In this document: positions 12,062-26,163 of the stretch, one piece after another
Numbering within the stretch: the stretch's first letter is position 1
Layout of the letters: every line of letters starts with the position of its first letter
Assembly (NCBI GenBank): GCA_012861695.1
Contig: JAAOOA010000173.1
Span: 241,001 to 305,000, forward strand
Length of the DNA stretch: 64,000 nucleotides
Direction of reading: 5' to 3'
Origin: Trematomus loennbergii
Lineage: Eukaryota > Chordata > Actinopteri > Perciformes > Nototheniidae
Made by a program: the position numbers and the translations under genes
The notes under the pieces: generated by a model
What the model was told of the DNA's origin: nothing
Database searches by the model: none
What the model saw: only the letters and a program-made list of their open reading frames with translations

Positions 12062-14595
12062 ACAGGGCTGTTTCTGAGACAAAGTCCAGAGTGAATGTGC
12101 GTGCGGGGTCGGGCTTGGTTAGCTGAACAACAGCAAACGTGGTCTGCTGCTCTTCACAAACACTTTAGCTCTGTGTCGGCCTGCGTAACGCTGCGTAAAG
12201 CACATTTATCTAAATGTCAAACTGTTTATAGCATGTGATATACATGAGCGTATGTCTGACGCAGGTCCGCATGAATGAAGGCCTTTTACAAACGTCCCAG
12301 AATGCTTCCCTGTGGCGCCAAAGCATTGCACAAAACAAGCCGGATTTATAACTGCATGCCAACAAAAACCTAGAGATTTCTGACCCCCAGAGAGGAGGAA
12401 GCACCGGATTAACGCCCAGATGCGGAGGCGTGTGGAGAGATTCTCCATCTGACTGGCAGTCAGCTGATAGCAGGCAGATAAATGGAGGCAGTGTAGAGGC
12501 AGAGGAAATCAGGTCACTGCTGCTCCGAAACAAGGACACACATTTTATTTTCTGCTCCAAAGAGGGGGGGGGGGGGTAAACAACTGGAAAACAGGATTTA
12601 TAGTCTCGGTTATTTTTATTGGAGTCATGAGGTTTCCAGACTGCTGTTCTTCCGCTGCGTGCTCCAGCAGTTTGTCACCTCGCTGACATTAAAGTCCACA
12701 AACCCAGAGGGACTTTTAGAGGACTCTGCAGCCGGCAGGAGGAAAACACCTTCACTTTTAATAGGCTCACCTTTTTATTTATTTTTGTTGCATACTTTTA
12801 ACAAGAGCACGTCAACATATCTTTGTGCCCAGTTTCCGACAGCACAAATCAGCAGGACATACGTCAGTGTTAGCAGCAACTGCTACAACATGTGGTTTAG
12901 TAGTGCATGGGAAAGTGACAGATTTGTGGGGGCTTCATAGGAAGAACTGAGTCAAACAATAATTTAGTGCATTAACAGGCACTACTAACTTGCTTTTTCA
13001 ATCGTTTTTTTATATGTCTGCTGTATTTTATCTGGCAGAATTGAACTTTTTGGGCATTTCATGTGAAAAACATCAGTCTCAGCAGCACTGTGTAACCACC
13101 ACCAACAAAGCTACAGCTCAAGGATAAATAGTATTTGATCAGCTGCACGTACAGAAAATAAAGGTATTGTTTGTTATCTGTTTTATGAGGTTAATTTAGA
13201 AGTCTGTAATGATTTGGTACCGGAGATGAGAGCATTGCTCGGTAGCTAGCTAGCTAATAGCGGCACTTCTGTGAAGGGCACAGCAGTGCGATTTGAGACA
13301 ACGCTACACGGTCACAGTTTGCAAATGTTTTCACAGTGTACAGCATGGCACTGGATGCAGATCAGAGATCCATCTTCATCAAAGAATCCATGTTTCTGTC
13401 CTCTGGAGGATTAAAGAAGGTTCTTTTTCTTCTTCTGCATGATTCATGTATGTCCTCCGCCGCCACGCCCCACTGATATGTATTTTTAGACACCCATGTC
13501 AGGGAGTGCCATCCTTTGTTGGCCAGGATTCACATGATGTATGAAATCATCTCAAAACCCTCCTCCCTCCATCCCCTCACACACTCTCTCATTCCCTTTC
13601 TTCCCTGGGCTCTGATAGCACCGTGAACTGGGGCACAGAAAGACTATTTTTTCCCGGAGAAAAACAACCGATATAAAACTTCCTAAGCTGCCTCAGAGTG
13701 TTCTCTTTATTTGTCAAATCCCCAAACTGGATTGTGAGTGAGGAAGGCGAGGAGGAAGAGGAGAGAGAGTCGCTGAGTGACAACAGATATTTGAACAAAG
13801 TGACTCTGATTTTGTCCCAGAGGTAACGAGGATCACCTGAGAGCGAGGCTGAGGAGTGAAGGAGGTGACAATTTGTTCCCAGAGGATGCAACTTTATTGA
13901 TTTCATTCTGCGGGATCCAAGAAGTGAAGATGAATTTGTCTCTGTGACACGCCGACACACAACTGACACACAACTGACACACAACTGACACACAACTGAC
14001 ACACAAAGGCTCATGGGAGGTTTAGTTGGTTAACATAAAAATACACTTTGTTTAGTCTTTTTTTTTAAGTGTTCAAATGTTGCTGACCAGTGCTCATTAG
14101 ATTTATTTTGAACAGAAAACATGTTTCTGCTGTTCAGAAAAATTATTTTTAAAGACAACAAAAAACAGTGATGAAGCTAGCTGGTAGAACGTTATAAATA
14201 TGTTATTTATTTATGTGGAAAATACCAACAGAGTTTGTTACACTCACACCTGTCCCTGCAAAACAAGTGCAGGTAGGAACCAAAATCCCTCTGGACATCA
14301 AATAGGAAATTCAATTTTAAAAAAATGATCTTGTATGTTTTAAGAAAACGTTTCTGTGTGGTTCATCACTTGCACATAACATAGAGTCATTTGATCGAAT
14401 TATTTACATGAAAGTTTTGTTCAATGCATATTTAACTTTGTAAATTGGCGGTTACATACTACAGACCTGAAGGAGAAAAGGCTGGTGATAATACAGCATC
14501 TGACCTTTAACCCTGTAAAGTCTACTAGCACCTCACTGGGTCATCTGTGTGTGGATGAGTAACTCACACTTTCAAAGCCTTGTATGAGTCTGTTA
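12060..14595. other. Non-coding interval
   Basis: No gene recognised. Contains a G run at 12566-12577, a TAGCTAGCTAGCTAA stretch at about 13241 and the small tandem array listed at 13949-14007. Confidence 0.4.
13949..14007. repeat. Short tandem repeat, unit CACACAACTGA + C (12 bp)
   Basis: Five near-perfect copies of the 12-bp unit ACACACAACTGAC. It falls inside an open frame on the minus strand that has no other support. Confidence 0.9.
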
Positions 14596-14619
14596 CGTAA
14601 GCCTCAATGTGTAAAATGA

Positions 14620-14855
14620 ATGGATGTATAAGAATATCTGGATACAGCGTTGCGGCCCAGTTCACTCCTATGATAGTTGCTCAGTGGCGCATTAAACAAA
14701 AATGGTCTGAATCTCGAGAACAAGAATACACAGAACTTCCACATCCTTTGGGCCCTTTCATTTTCCTGAAGCCCCGCCTCCAATCTGCTCCGTCATGTCC
14801 GGTTTTGGCTCTGTCAAATAAAGTGAAAATAAATTATTTCAGCGCATTTTACAAC
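14620..14855. repeat. Dispersed repeat B, left half, split by a transposon
   Basis: CTGGATACAGCGTTG, AAGCCCCGCCTCCAAT and TAGCGCATTT/CAGCGCATTTT landmarks are shared with 27070-27400. The repeat resumes at 16104 after the TTAA-flanked element. Confidence 0.7.
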
Positions 14856-14859
14856 TTAA

Positions 14860-16103
14860 CCTGTTAAGCCCGAGAGACCCCGGTACCGGGGTACTGCCGC
14901 AACATCTTGCAGGAAACAGTGTCTGAGGGCATGTTCATTTAACCTGTTACGCACGGCCCCCCCGGTACCGGGCGGATAAACGCGTCATTAGCAGGAAACA
15001 ACGTCTAAGGAATCTTAATATTTAATAAAACTATGAATGTTTTATATCCATGTAACGGGAAAACTCAGCTAACTGATCTTTTTAAAAAAAAATTAAAAAA
15101 ACCCCACAATGCTAGCACCCAGCCTCTGAATTATCCACGAGCGAAAAGATTAACCTAAAACGGCACTTAAACTCACAATAACTCCCTTATTACTTATCCT
15201 AGATGCACAGCCAACCACTCGTTTTTGGTGTCCTGGAGACACAGAATCTGGGGGTGCCCACCTCAACACTCAGTGATAAACATTTGCGACGCTATAAACG
15301 AAAGCATACATCATAACATGTGGCGCTAAGTAGCTAGAAACGCTAACATGGCTTACCTTGGTCAAAACTGGTCTTCAATGGCATTAAAACGATAAAAAAA
15401 CGATGCTGCAGTTAATCCATAGGTTCATCCAATGTATCTATGCCCTCTTTGAAATTATTTCTGATAATCCATAAGCAATAAAACTGCTTTTTCGGTTCCA
15501 AATGCCAGAGCTAGAAATAGCTTCACCTGCTGGACATTTACATGCGCGCAGCCCCCACCTTTTCTCTTCACAATGAGTGTGTGTGTGGGCCTCCCCCTTC
15601 GATTCTATTGGCTCTAACGGTCAGAAAGAGGTGTCAACCATCCAAATCGACCAAGGGGGGCCAGAGATATGGAAAAAAAAACATTTTCACCCAAATCACC
15701 TCAGAGGTGGGGTGGTTTTGGCTAAACCTCTCTAAAAAGGTCAAATGTCACTTGTTTTGCATCAATCTTGATACAGGGTACTTATTATATGTTGTACTTT
15801 GGATTCCTAAAGGTTTTAGTCTACTAACCCGGTCATCCAAGGGTAGTTTTCACTATAAGTAAAAAATAATGTTTGGACGGACACTATAATTTACAGTTTT
15901 TTACTATGTAAAATCTGAATTTTCTTTAAAATAAAAACATTTATATTGATTCTGACACTTCTACATCCAACTCACAGATGTAACCTTGCTTTGATAAAAT
16001 AAATTATTCATATAACACTTTTAGAAGTTAAGTTGTAGTCATTTGTTTTGGGCATGTCATTTTCGAGCTTGAGACCTGAAAAACAGGCTCAGGGCTTAAC
16101 AGG
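14860..16103. mobile_element. piggyBac-like non-autonomous element, copy 1 (1244 bp)
   Basis: TTAA is present at 14856-14859 and 16104-16107. Ends are CCTGTTAAGCCC and GGGCTTAACAGG, a 12-bp perfect terminal inverted repeat. A second subterminal CCTGTTACGCACGG lies near 14943 with a palindromic CCGGTACCGG motif close to each (14881 and 14971). There is no long open frame, so it is non-autonomous. TTAA duplication is typical of piggyBac transposases; family assignment is by inference. Two other copies lie in this window, at 51232-52345 (inverted, truncated) and 60720-62534 (interrupted). Confidence 0.85.
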
Positions 16104-16260
16104 TTAAAGAACATAATGATACAAACAAGTGCTGTTCAAGTGTTCATAGTGGTACACAAAGAAATGTGTACGCTGATTTACAGGATTTTCTTTTACAATG
16201 TAAGTCAATGGGAAAAAGTATTTTGGGGCCCAATGGCATCATACGCCTGTCACTTCAACT
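16104..16260. repeat. Dispersed repeat B, right half
   Basis: Continuation after the TTAA element: AATGTAAGTCAATGG then GGGGCCCAATGGCATCA, parallel to AATGTAAGTCAATGG and GGGTCCAATGATGTCA at 27350-27395. Confidence 0.7.
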
Positions 16261-17840
<1,580 letters not shown>

Positions 17841-18215
17841 ATAGCCTCTGGCTGCATCTGTATATATCTTCTAGTTCATCGCTCGGAGCGGTGTGTTTTT
17901 AAACTTTGGTTGCTCTTCCCGTCTTGTGTTGAGTAAGAGCTGAAGCCCACACATCCGGAGTGAGAGCCCAGAAAATGAGCCTCGCGAAGACACAAAAAGG
18001 GAGAGGAAGGAAGGACGGCTTCTATCAGACTTAAAGGAGTGATCGACACAACTCATTTTGCTTAATTTGGTATGCATTAGTTTCTTCCACCGCAGGCTGA
18101 CTTTTAGCTCACCTTTGCTAACACTCAACTCCAAAGCTAAATATCTCCAATTCTACGACACAGATTACTTATGAATAATTTGTAGATACTTATAATCTCT
18201 CTGCTGTTTCCCATC

Positions 18216-18957
18216 TGTCAGGGTGAGCGAAGCAGGCAGGACCCACATTCAGGAGCCGATACAGGGTTTAACTGAAAGTACCTTTATTTCAAGGCTAAAG
18301 AGTATTTCACATCTCTCTCCCTAGTGAACTCATTCAACATTGACAAGGATCTCACACCAACGGAAAGACGAACAGAACTTAAATACCAGCAAGAGTGATC
18401 GAGACACAGGTGGGGAGGGAGGAAAACCACAGGAGCACCAGGTGAACACAATCAAGCAATCAAACAGGAGGAAAACACAGAGGGTGTTTCTCAATCTCGA
18501 GTAAAGCTGCTCCAGAGCCACTATTTCAAGCATGCTACGTCATCGAGTGGCGCCGAATACTGTTCCAATGTCCAGCATACTTGGAATTCTACCGAGCCCG
18601 GCGTACTTCGTTTGGAGAAATTTCGAGGCTGCACATGTGTAGACTCCGCGGTCTTAAAATCCCCACAATGCTTTGCGCACGGACCAATTTCCCCAAATCT
18701 GTGGCGGAAGATGTAAGGCGGGGCCTCTAATATGACGCACACCTGCACACTTGCTAGCCTGTTCCACTCTTCGTTTTCCGAATGCCAGGAAGTATTCTTG
18801 CCTCGCTTCTGAAGGAAGCGTACTCGCGATTGAGAAACACCCAGAGACAGGAAGTAAGAGCAGACATAACTAGGGGGGTTGCACACCTTTCAGAATAAAA
18901 CGGGAAAACAAAGACAGATCTTAACAATGCAAAATAAAACACAGACAGATCGTGACA
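18216..18957. repeat. Probable solo LTR or DNA-element remnant with TGTCA...TGACA ends, interrupted
   Basis: Left end TGTCAGGGTGAGCGAAGCAG and right end GATCGTGACA give a short inverted terminus of TGTCA. Flanks are CCATC and CCAGC, which would be a 5-bp target duplication with one mismatch, as for LTR retrotransposons, but this is weak. A 361-bp MITE sits inside (18482-18842); without it the repeat is about 380 bp. Confidence 0.45.
18482..18842. mobile_element. MITE with GGGTGTTTCTCAATC inverted termini (361 bp)
   Basis: The left end GGGTGTTTCTCAATC is the exact reverse complement of the right end GATTGAGAAACACCC. Flanks allow either a 3-bp duplication (AGA) with a 15-bp terminus, or a 5-bp duplication (CAGAG) with a 14-bp terminus; removing the element restores AAACACAGAGACAGGAAG. 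Interior has no coding capacity. Superfamily not determined: 3 bp would suit PIF/Harbinger or CACTA, but the usual end motifs are not seen. Confidence 0.8.
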
Positions 18958-20984
18958 CCAGCTGCATAAAGTATATTCACTTGTATATCTTTTTTTACAC
19001 TCTCATTAAAAGTTCCTCATCCATGTTTCTTTTTCTAGTTTCTTTTACATCTTGTATGCTTTCCAATTGGCTAGTCGTCTGCCTGTGTTGTTCTGTTGAG
19101 GCAGGGATACTTGGGTATGATTTAGTTTAGAAATTAAAGTTGGAACAAAAATCTGGCATGGTGTGGTGTATTATGTTGCAACGCCTTGTGAAATTATTTT
19201 ACGATAAAAGTTCGCCAAAATATTGCTATTTTCTTGGCAGACATCACACATCTATTGCAATCATAAACCAGATTAACAAGAAAATGTAAGTGTTGTGAAT
19301 CTTTGAGAAAGATTTTTGCCATAAAGCAACAGCAATGGCAAGCAGCCTCTCACGAAATGTATATTTATTTTAATAAGCAACTTAATCAAAGAATCCCTGC
19401 TGTTTTTGCGATAATGTTATTGAAATAAAGTTTTAATACTTACAATAGCTTCATTGTTTGTCCCTTCTTTTGTTCTCTAAAACCATGAAATCAAATCGCA
19501 GCGTTACCAAATGTAAGATAATTTTGCCTTTATGCGATTAATGATGCCAAAAGTGCCATTAATTAAGATAGTTTGATCATTTTGTGAAGCTTTATATCAG
19601 TAGCTTTTGTTAGCCTGCGGTGTCTCATTTAATTCATTATAGATAGCAACGTATTGATCCTATCTGTGTTTACGCATCTCTTGTAATGTGACGTTTTCCA
19701 GCCAACCATGCTAGGTGTGAGCTACGATATTGATGAACGTGAAGCGCCTGTCTGGCTATCAATCTCTTGCCAATTCTGCTGCTCATTTAGGAAAGTTTGC
19801 ACAAGAAATAGCTAACAAGATGTAGGTAGATATGTAGGTGTTTCATTTGAATACACGTTTGGTCAAATGACCCATTTAAGGCTATTTGCATCTTGTGGTT
19901 ACGTCTCCGGTTTGTTACTTTATCTCCAAATAGGCAAATACCGTCATAGTACAGCTCCTGGTCTGATAGCTTAGCATTTCCCATCTGAAATGAGCTGTGC
20001 GTGTTTCTTGTGTGTGAACTCTGCCGCCTCCACCTGATCTTGCCCTTTCCTTCACTCACTCATCTCACTCACTCACTCATCGAGTCCTCCCACAGGCGGA
20101 GCAGGACTTCCACCACGACCCCAACAGCTTCACATGCTCTCATCTTTTTCCCAAGACCCAACCCTACTCTAATAACAGCCTGAGCGTGGTAGCTGAAATC
20201 CCCACAGGAGCAGAGATTTCTCTCCCTCTGTCATTGTTAGCTGTGAACATCTGGTTCCCAGCCATGATTCGTTGGAGGAGCGTCTCCCTCCCCCTTCTCT
20301 TCCTCCTCCTCTTCCTCCCCTTCCTCCTCTTCGTGGTCGGGGTTGGGATCGGGTTTTGTGGGAAGGGGAGAAAAAACTCTTCGGTGTCAGTCACAGCCTC
20401 ATGGAAAGTTATCCAGCAGGCAGGATATGTTTAGATGGCGGTTGAGGAAAGGGAGGAGGGGGAGAGCATATTTGTGAAGGGGGGGATGTTTGAGTCTGGG
20501 AACTTTGCCAAGATAGAGAAGAGAGAGCAGGAGGGAGGATGAGGAGGCGGGATAACATAACATCTTATTTTAGAATGATTTCTCCTATTTAAGATATATC
20601 ATTTGGCCAAGCTACCGTTGCATTGGGTTTCATTTTGGAATAAAGATTGAATGTATTTGTAGTCGAACTGGTAAAAGAAAAACAAGCCTTACCATTGTGA
20701 TTTAAAAAAAGATTCACTCTGCTGTTGTGCTGTCTTTGTGATTTTCTTTATATAATTTATTTATTTCTGGATTATATTTTTTAATTAAGTAGATAATTTG
20801 TCTATATATAATTTAAAGTTAGTAATTTTTGTTTTTCAATTTGTCACTGCTTAAGTTTGTATAGTATAATAATGATCATGTTTCATTTCATTATTATAAT
20901 AATTTGTTTGTATTATTGTTTTACACATTTGAAATAAATAAAATGTACTTTACTTATTATTATTATTTTTTTACCTAATTTATA
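18958..20984. other. Non-coding interval
   Basis: AT-rich with a pyrimidine-rich patch (CCTCCTCTTCC) at 20281-20335 and (CTCA)n at about 20053-20079. The hydrophobic open frame at 20186-20434 is produced by the CCTCCT-type low-complexity stretch. No gene recognised. Confidence 0.4.
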
Positions 20985-21450
20985 TATTTATAATTTTATT
21001 TCATTTCATTTCAAACCTTTATTTATCCAGGTTGTATCCCATTGAGATCATTGACCTCTTTTTCAAGGGAGACCTGCTCAAGTAGGTTCCACATGAAACA
21101 TTAAAAACATAAACAGAACAACAAAAGGACATCATACATTAGCATTACAGGGATTACAATTTACATAACTATCCACATGCACAGGTACCAACAGCTTCCG
21201 ATTGAGTAGCATCCAACCGAGCTTTAAAAACATTGAGTGGCACCAGATTGCTCAGTTTCCATTTTAATTGCAGACTATTCCAGGACAGTGGAGCTGCGCA
21301 TCTAAATGCTATTTTCCCTAAGACAGTCCTAGCAGTTGGCACATTTAATAAAACCACAGCATGCGATCTCAGGCAGTAGCCACTTACAGTTTGCCGTGAG
21401 ATCAGGGAGCAGATGTAGGATTATTATTGCTTGTGTGGAGAATGTGTTCT
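20985..21450 (-). mobile_element. 5'-truncated LINE: reverse transcriptase C-terminus and 3' UTR
   Basis: On the minus strand, reading down from about 21445, YCLRSHAV then LLNVPTARTVLGKIAF, APLSWNSLQ and LVPLNVFKARL appear in one frame to a stop at 21169. This is the end of the ORF2 protein of fish non-LTR retrotransposons (the R-T-x-x-G-K-x-A-F ... AP-x-x-W-N-x-L motif downstream of the RT domain). The 3' UTR follows, with AAAGAGGTCAATGATCTCAA and GGATAAATAAAGG, and ends in repeated GAAAT units at about 20998-21013. RT catalytic motifs are absent because of 5' truncation. Frame is open but only 62 residues from its first Met. Confidence 0.8.
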
Positions 21451-21579
21451 GTGTTTGGGATAAGTGGGAGAAAAAAAAGCGGCGACATATTGGTATCATG
21501 CTCCTTCTTAATTGTGTTCACAAACATATGCACCTGGCAAAGTATTAAAAACCTCCTCTGTAGTTCCATGTTACCCTTT

Positions 21580-21862
<283 letters not shown>

Positions 21863-22017
21863 CACTACACAACACAAACTAGATGTCTTCGGGACCACAG
21901 GACTACACACAGAAAACGAAACCAGCAGCCATGTTGCGACTGATAATAATAGTGTTTAAAAGTGTAAAGTTCCCACTGGCGGTCATCACCTTTTTTGGAG
22001 CTCTCCTCATCTTTTTC

Positions 22018-22125
22018 AATTTCAATTCAATTCAAGATTCAAGGCTTTATTGTCATGTGCACATTAGCTACGATATGTCAATGAAAAACTGAAGTCACAG
22101 GCTCCTCCAACAGTGCAACATTTAT
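22018..22125 (-). repeat. Retroelement 3' tail, TTTATTGTCATGTG type
   Basis: CAATTCAAGATTCAAGGCTT followed by TATTGTCATGTGCACA, with AGCTACGATATGTCAATGAA and CAACAGTGCAACA. Related sequence occurs at 43678-43765 and 56610-56705. On the minus strand this is an AATAAAGCCTTGAA-type end with a short tandem tail, as in SINE/LINE ends; class is inferred. Confidence 0.6.
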
Positions 22126-22687
22126 ATAGGACATAGAACAGGGGTGATTGTTGACAGCAGTTTACATTTTGTTTTCCACCACCAATGAGCAGTGTGTTTT
22201 TTTAAACATGACTTTAACCAAAACATTTTCTTTCTTGTGTTTATTTTTACTTCATTTGAAATCCTATTTTCTTGCTGTATTCCTTCAAATTCACTTTTTG
22301 ATTGACAGATGATGAGCTGGGTGGTCATGGGTTGTCACTGAATATGTATTTGTTTTACCTTTGCAATGGAGGTTATGTGTTTGTTTGTCAGCAGAAATAT
22401 GTAAAAACTAATATCCAGATTTTTTACAAAGCCAAATCCTTTTACTAACATTGCGAGATGCCTGCAAGAGTTGAACAAAACATACTCAATATGCAGAAAC
22501 AGTAACTGTATGTGTTGCTGCACAATGAATGATTGAGACTTTGACTTCTGATTATTATCTGTTTGCAGCACGTTTCTGCATGTTGATGTTCAGAAATACA
22601 TTAATAAAGTTTGCCTGAAATTAAGCATTAATCAGTCCACAAACACCCGATGATGATCATGTGTTTGCTTTCCTGTGTTTGCTCAGC
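22126..22687. other. Non-coding interval
   Basis: AT-rich, no gene seen. A fragment TTTGCAATGGAGGTTATGTG at about 22360 resembles the repeat that runs off the end of the window at 63858. Confidence 0.4.
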
Positions 22688-22695
22688 CTGGGCAT

Positions 22696-23586
22696 CAGAG
22701 TTGGGAAGTAGTGGAGTACAAACACTTCGTTACTGTACTTAAGTATATTTTTTCTGGTATCAGTACTCCACTACAACTTTTTACTTTGACTTCTTACATT
22801 TTGAACCCAAATACCTGTACTTTCTACTTCTTACATTTTTAACCCAAATACCTGTACTTTCTACTTCTTACATTTTGAATACAAATACCTGTACTTTCTA
22901 CTTCTTACATTTTGAACACAAATACCTGTACTTTCTACTTCTTACATGTTGAACCCAAATACCTGTACTTTCTACTTCTTACATTTTGAACACAAATACC
23001 TGTACTTTCTACTTCTTACATGTTGAACACAAATACCTGTACTTTCTACTTCTTACATTTGAACACAAATACCTGTACTTTCTACTTCTTACATGTTGAA
23101 CCAAATACCTGTACTTTCTACTTCTTACATGTTGAACACAAATACCTGTACTTTCTACCTCTTACATTTTCCAAACAGGCTGGTTCCTTTAGTTTGAATG
23201 TGTGTTTGGTGGCGTGATCATTATTATTTAGAGTCATTGCGTGCCTATTGATTTGAACACGATCCGTGTATCCATCACTTCCTGGTCTTCTCTAAAGAAG
23301 AGGGACCAATGAAAACGTTGTCATGTTGCCGTTGTTCAGCATGGAAACATTCATTAGCTAACAATGACATTATTGTTCTATTAATATAAAGGGAGGTCAG
23401 GTAGTCTTTAAAACAGCTGCTAGTTATGGGTACTTTTTACTGAAGTACATTTCAAAGCCCAAACTTCTTTACTTTTACTTGAGTAAAGAAGTTTAGTCAG
23501 TACTTCTACTTTCACCAGAGTATTTTTAAACACAAGTATCTGTACTTCTACTTGAGTAAAGGATCTGTTTACTTTTGCCATCTCTG
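22696..23586. mobile_element. hAT-like non-autonomous element (891 bp) with 8-bp target duplication CTGGGCAT
   Basis: CTGGGCAT at 22688-22695 and 23587-23594. Ends are CAGAGTTGGGAAGTAGTGG and, read inward from the right, CAGAGATGGCAAAAGTAAAC; the C-A-G-A-G-x-T-G-G core is shared. Interior is rich in ACTTTTACTTGAGTAAA-type sequence, a common class of fish repeat. Eight-base duplication and CAG ends are the hAT hallmark. No transposase. It is expanded by an internal 37-bp satellite (22789-23163). Confidence 0.9.
22789..23163. repeat. 37-bp minisatellite inside the hAT-like element
   Basis: About ten copies of a unit containing CTTCTTACATTTTGAACACA and AATACCTGTACTTTCTA. Variants at TTTGAACCC/TTTGAACAC and ATTTT/ATGTT alternate, and single-base losses occur in copies 7-8, so homogenisation is incomplete. 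Confidence 0.95.
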
Positions 23587-23594
23587 CTGGGCAT

Positions 23595-24840
23595 GCAGAC
23601 TGAGGGATCTTTTTCCTCCTGCAGAGAAAAGTGAGGAAGCGTCTACGAAGAGGAAAGCCAAGCTTCCACTGCGGTCGACCTACTTTCACCAAGAGCCAAC
23701 TCTCCATCGAGGGGAAAATGGCAAAAAAATAGGAAAATCAATCCTCAAACGCTGCACTCAAAGCAGGGTTCAGAAGAAACTAGAAAATGGGATTTAAATT
23801 GCTCTAAATATGGATGTTTTCGAGCTCTGAAGCTCACACTCTTGAGACGCTTTTCATTCTAGTTTGGATTTGAACTCCTACTTCACTGAAAGCGTACCGC
23901 CACACTCAGAGATGATTATGAAAGAAATGTATGTTTGTCTAGTTGAAACTGAAGAGTTGTTTTTATGATTTCACCCTGACTTTAAAGTGCAACCTAATAC
24001 CAGTTTTCACCAAACCTGTGTAACACTGCAGTACAATGAGAAGCCCTGGAAGTCAGTAAAAACAAGATTTTCAAGTATTTTATCTTTAAAGGATTGATAA
24101 ATCTTTGCTTTATAGAGCCCCAAAGAATACTAGAGACCACTATGTGGAAGTTGAAGGGGATCGTAACAAATAATTAAGTTAAAATACAACAATTGTGGGG
24201 AAAACTAAGACTTTTAAATCCAAAATCCTGCTTTAATGAAGCTCTGGACTTCTTTAAACCATAAAGCAGACATTTTTATTTTTACATCCGTTGTTTAGTC
24301 TATTTTTAGACAATTTAGATGATTCCCCCTCTGTTCCGTCTTTATGCTAAGCTAAGCTAACCACATCTTCATCCCAGATCTTCAAAATAGTAGTATGGAT
24401 GTCATTATCTAATAAAAAACAAATTAAAGCTTATTACCAAAACGTCTAAATAATGATGTAGGCTCAGGACTGTTGAGTGTTAGCATGAGGAGCTGTCAGG
24501 ACACGCTGGTGTGACGGATGGAAACCTTAATCACCATCTCAGACCAACGGGGGTAAAAATAGTTCCACTATAAACACCAGCCCCTCGCCCGAGGGTTGCT
24601 GGGTAGACTTGGTGTCTATATTTGTACAAAGACCCAACGGGAGTTCATGTATGTTTATATATAAATATACATGTACTGTATAAACACGTAGATAAAATCC
24701 ACCCATATATCCCAAACACCTGACGGAGTAAAACCCCCTCCTCATACTGCACGTCTTTTTCTGGATACATCAAGTTATATTTAAAGCAAGCATCTGAACC
24801 CCGACCCAGTGAAACCTGAAACCCTTGTTACCCTTTACCC
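23595..24840. other. Non-coding interval
   Basis: Nothing recognised except the short tandem ATGCTAAGCTAAGCTAACC at about 24344. Confidence 0.4.
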
Positions 24841-24843
24841 TTT

Positions 24844-25547
<704 letters not shown>

Positions 25548-25551
25548 TTAA

Positions 25552-25829
25552 CCCCCCTATTGTCTTCGTCCCCCCGTCCCCCCCTTACTTTGGGGTTCAC
25601 GGTCAAATTTGACCGGTCCTCATTTAACTGCTATTACATTAACACAAAAACCATTCCTCATCACCAAATGTCATTTAACACCCTTTCAAACTGTACATCA
25701 GATTACTGGTATTACATGAACAACTGCAGTAAATATACCAAGAATAGACACTGAACGTGTATTGCGTGTGCCAGGTGTGATCCATGTGGGGGATGGGCAG
25801 ATAAGAGCGGGAAATGTGTCAAATTGTTC

Positions 25830-25921
<92 letters not shown>

Positions 25922-26159
25922 CTGATCCGGATGGTTACTAATTCCTTTTCTTTATGGAGGTCATTTTTGACCGGGAACACCATGGGTTGCAAAGTTGACT
26001 AAATCATCCAAAATTCAATGAAAGTGGTGATCAACAATTTTATTTGTTCAAATGTCTACTGTGAAGGATATCATAAAGCCTCAATGCAATCGAATGTAAA
26101 ACAAAAAAGTTATGATTGATGAAAGTAGTAAATCGGTCAAATCGAAGACAACAGGAGGG
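25552..26159. mobile_element. piggyBac-like MITE (608 bp) with CCCTCCTGTTGTCTTCG-type ends
   Basis: Left flank TTAA (25548-25551), right flank TTGA (26160-26163, one base off TTAA). Left end CCCCCCTATTGTCTTCG and right end, inverted, CCCTCCTGTTGTCTTCG. Subterminal CAAATTTGACCG and GGTCAAATCG are also inverted. Related to 41606-41977. It holds a (GT)n tract at 25831-25916 that forms much of its length. Confidence 0.85.
25831..25916. repeat. (GT)n microsatellite inside the MITE
   Basis: About 43 units with one TTT break near 25841. Confidence 0.97.
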
Positions 26160-26163
26160 TTGA

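Noticed and set aside
13589..14014. A 141-residue minus-strand frame
   Set aside because: Starts inside a 12-bp tandem repeat and has no family signature; likely chance.
20186..20434. Hydrophobic 82-residue frame with a membrane-like segment
   Set aside because: The hydrophobic stretch comes from CCTCCT/CTTCCT low complexity; no start context or conservation evidence.
22789..23163. Possible CRISPR-like array because of regular repeats
   Set aside because: Units are contiguous without unique spacers, and the surrounding sequence is a fish-type hAT element; CRISPR does not fit a vertebrate genome.
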